DNA from: Paragonimus skrjabini miyazakii
Lineage: Eukaryota > Platyhelminthes > Trematoda > Plagiorchiida > Troglotrematidae
Assembly (NCBI GenBank): GCA_014338405.1
Contig: JTDE01001352.1
Location: 40,687 to 104,686 of the forward strand
Length of the DNA: 64,000 nt
Direction: 5' to 3'
Every line of letters starts with the position of its first letter. The stretch's first letter is position 1. The notes beneath the pieces are model-generated. The model saw nothing but the letters and a program-made list of their open reading frames with translations, ran no database searches and was not told where the DNA came from. Made by a program: the position numbers and the translations under genes. Below are positions 61,203 through 64,000 of this stretch, piece by piece.

Positions 61203-64000
61203 GTGAGTCAGTCGAAAGGCTTATTTGAATGCAAAGGCTGCGATCAAGTGTGGGTGGTGTTTATTGTGAAATATTAATCCGTGGGGTTCACTAGAGGCTC
61301 TATTCTAGCGGTAATCAGTTTTCCAAAAACTTTCAACGTAACATAGATGCATAAAATCGGGTGGAAATTAGCCGTTTCTTTGTTAAGGCTTGGTAAGAAG
61401 CGTACTTCTCTTTCAAAGAATGTGTTCCTGATGGACTAGCCATGAATGTTTGGAGTATATAATGATGATAGGAATTACTGCTTCAATCCAGTGCGGACGT
61501 ATGTCTTAAAACCAGAACGAAACGATCAAAGTCCAGCGTGCATTAATCCATGTATAGGAGTCATACCGAAACAGTGCATTGACAGAGATAGAGGTACATT
61601 TCGCTAAGTTCTTACGGTGAATCACACACTGAAAATGTCGCACGGTTTTGTCACGTCATTCTGAAAACCTTGCTTATTAACAGGCTATGGATAGGCCAGC
61701 ATCAATTAAAATTCCACTAATATAACCTGAAATTGTATCGATTAGTCAGACACGCTGGGACGTGTGATAGCAGAATATTTGATGGTCTTAGTGTTTAATC
61801 GCTGAGTGTCTACCGTTGTCCGCACCGGCAAATGTATTCCGGTTCTTATGTTGGTGAGATGTACGTATTGACCACTGGCCTAACTCCGTAACTGATCGCA
61901 GCATCATCATGGTTGAATTTTAACTACCGTCACTTGTGTTCAATGTTTGTCTTACGTTATCTCTTCAACAGAATACTCAGAACTAACCCATTAGTTTCAG
62001 CCCCTAACCTTGGAATCAGAACCTGCTAGTCGCAATGATATCGCTGGCCTCGGCCATCATAAGAAGAGTCAATCCATCTTACCAGTTTTGCAGGCTGGAA
62101 AATTTTTCTGCTTATCATTTCAGTCGCAAGTTTTAAATTGCTGCTTCTCATAACTCCCTAAATTTGAGTAAAAGCGGTCCTGTTTAATTGCAGTTATGCC
62201 TTCAATTCCCGTCATAATAACCAAGACATGTTCCACCGACCACACTCTCAGACAAAATGAGTGGACAAGGTGGTAGCTGGCTCCCTGCCCGCAAAGTCCA
62301 CACATGGAATTTTGACACTGTTGGACAACACAGCTGGTCACAGTCAATCGGTATCGGTTGATCAGTTCGAACCTGGTGTAACAATGGTGCAACCCTCGCC
62401 ATCGATTTATTAAATTTTTATGCACGTACACTCATTTCCCATTATGGATCGCCAAGATGCACATCACCGATTACTATTCCTTCTTCGAGTAATCCGTTTT
62501 AACGAATCCGTCTACATGAATGCTGTATCCCGAGTACCGTAGCTAGAAAAAGATGACCAACACAATCGGTATGAATTCACCTTGAAAAATGAACTGATTT
62601 ATCTACAGGACAGAGCTATACCAGTCGATCACAGCACTATTACTTTGAGATATTCCATCATTTTGAATAAACAACGTTAGTGATTAATATTCTCCCAGTA
62701 AATAAATCAGAGATGATGTGCTCTACAGAAACTGACTCATTTCTCCAAGCTGAACAGATAGGAGCTCATGAATGGACTGAATCATCAACATTTTGCTTAT
62801 AAAAATGCAGTGGGTTGCAAGCACAGGCCGTGAGCTTTACCTGTAAAGTCCAAGTCAATTAACACCGTTAATCGCCCCTATCTATTTATGTTATTGGGAA
62901 GCAAGAGCATAAAAAGTGAACACAAGGAATGGACAGTCCAGCAAGTAAAAGAACTCTACAAGCTTCCGCAACAGAAGCAGAGTACGTCATCTGAATCTCA
63001 TCAATACTAGATCAAAAACAAATCCATCACATCGACAAAGTGCTCGATTTTAAGATATCATAGCAATTTTAATGTTATATGCAACGTACGCAATGTGTTT
63101 TTGGTCCATGCTGTTCACAGAATGTGTAAGCTCTACGGAAGTACGTTTGTCGGAGTTAACAACTGACTTTTCCATTCTTTGAAAACCTAATTTGTCAGAC
63201 AAACATGATTTAAGCAAACTAACCGTTTTGCAATTGACCCAAGTTCTCCATAAACGAAGCGAACTAAAGGATGCGTATTAAATGGGAACGTCTACTCTGT
63301 CCTTGAATATCTCTTAGGGAAGATTTGGAATATCCATAGTTATTGTTAATTTGAGCCAAGTGATAACTCCGCGTTGTCTTCAATGCTAGTTTTGCGGTTA
63401 CTTTATTTACGGCATGTTTACCTTGATTTTTCGAATACATACAGTCTGATGTAGAGAACGAAATATGTGAATAATAACCTGTCAGAGATATAGGAAGAGA
63501 AGCTATGATAATAATGGACCTACAAGCTTAACGCTGTCAAGCTACACGAGTCTTTGGTGAGGTTGTCAAACATATGACATGATTGCTTTGAGGCTGAAAG
63601 TTTATTAATGGCCTTCAGCCTAACCAAAACATAGTGGGTGGGACAGCCGCTAACGTCAACAGTGACGTGGAATAGTCTAGGGGAAAAGAAGTCTGCTGGA
63701 AAGGTTAAAAATTTATAAAAGAAGCCTAAACTGAGGAAGAACTATAAATGGTATGGATACAGGTGTGCCATTGACTGTGATACACTGTCATCTCAGATGG
63801 CACGTCTAGTCAGCGATTTGAGTGATCATCAGGACTCCATCTGGACATAAGACACCTACACACTTTGCGCAATGAAACAGTCAGTTTCCACATTTTGTGG
63901 CCACGCTTTTGATTGACCATCAAGAGGTCTAACTTACCGTTTGGTGATCTCAGTATATAGTGCATGATACGGTAAACGTTCAGCTGACATGGAGTAGATG
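61203..64000. other. Region without a convincing gene
   Basis: AT-rich. The minus-strand frame 62120-62431 contains a Cys-rich stretch (CVVQQCQNSMCGLCGQG) and GC-richer sequence, but has no splice sites or family match that I can support. Nothing else was recognised. Confidence 0.4.

Noticed and set aside
62120..62431. Cys-rich minus-strand frame
   Set aside because: The CxxC spacing fits no zinc-binding family I can name, no splice sites were found, and the stretch may be repeat-derived.

Overview
This is eukaryotic nuclear DNA, and the best fit is a digenean fluke (parasitic flatworm). It is AT-rich, open frames are short, coding is split into small exons with canonical splice sites and kilobase introns, and it is littered with decayed RTE-type non-LTR retrotransposons of the kind abundant in trematodes. 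The genus cannot be told. No operons, Shine-Dalgarno sites, CRISPR arrays or phage genes were seen. Nearly all long open frames here are chance frames or retroelement relics.

Main finding: a minus-strand gene for a neurobeachin-like (NBEAL1/2-type) BEACH-family scaffold runs across at least the left half. The secure core is four exons (14176-14428, 12246-12404, 9770-10100, 2189-2520). Their splice phases join without a break, and together they encode the concanavalin-A-like (LamG-type) domain and the start of the armadillo-like stretch after it. Upstream exons (22216-22285, 23409-23628, 25451-25897 and, less surely, 28.5, 29.8, 31.9, 34.1 and 35.4 kb) look like the N-terminal armadillo/HEAT region. 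Downstream candidates lie at 1017-1065 and 689-846. The PH-BEACH-WD40 end would lie beyond base 1, outside this window. Assignment to NBEAL is from remembered family sequence, not a search.

Introns: the 7.2-kb intron 2521-9769 holds an RTE copy in the same orientation as the gene (about 6100-8150), with endonuclease and reverse transcriptase fragments and a damaged active site (YAGD). Other RTE fragments lie at 31.7-31.9, 28.0, 48.9-49.1, 50.0-50.25, 52.14 and 52.7-52.86 kb, with a weaker one at 18.4 kb. Dispersed repeat pairs are 17045-17345 with 27474-27757, and 28111-28329 with 54849-55069.

Right half: 35.5-55 kb shows no convincing host gene, only repeats, inverted repeats (47989-48097, 51115-51257), an assembly gap (47095-47194) and a two-unit tandem repeat (54565-54876). 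From 55 to 61.2 kb three short plus-strand stretches have good splice sites and protein-like reading (55328-55379, 59924-59967, 61022-61202). They may belong to a second, unidentified gene.

Hunt result: no clear new biological system was found. The items most worth checking are lineage-specific insertions in the NBEAL ConA domain, two long imperfect hairpins (24011-24126 and 51115-51257) that look like fold-back elements, and the unexplained dispersed repeat families.
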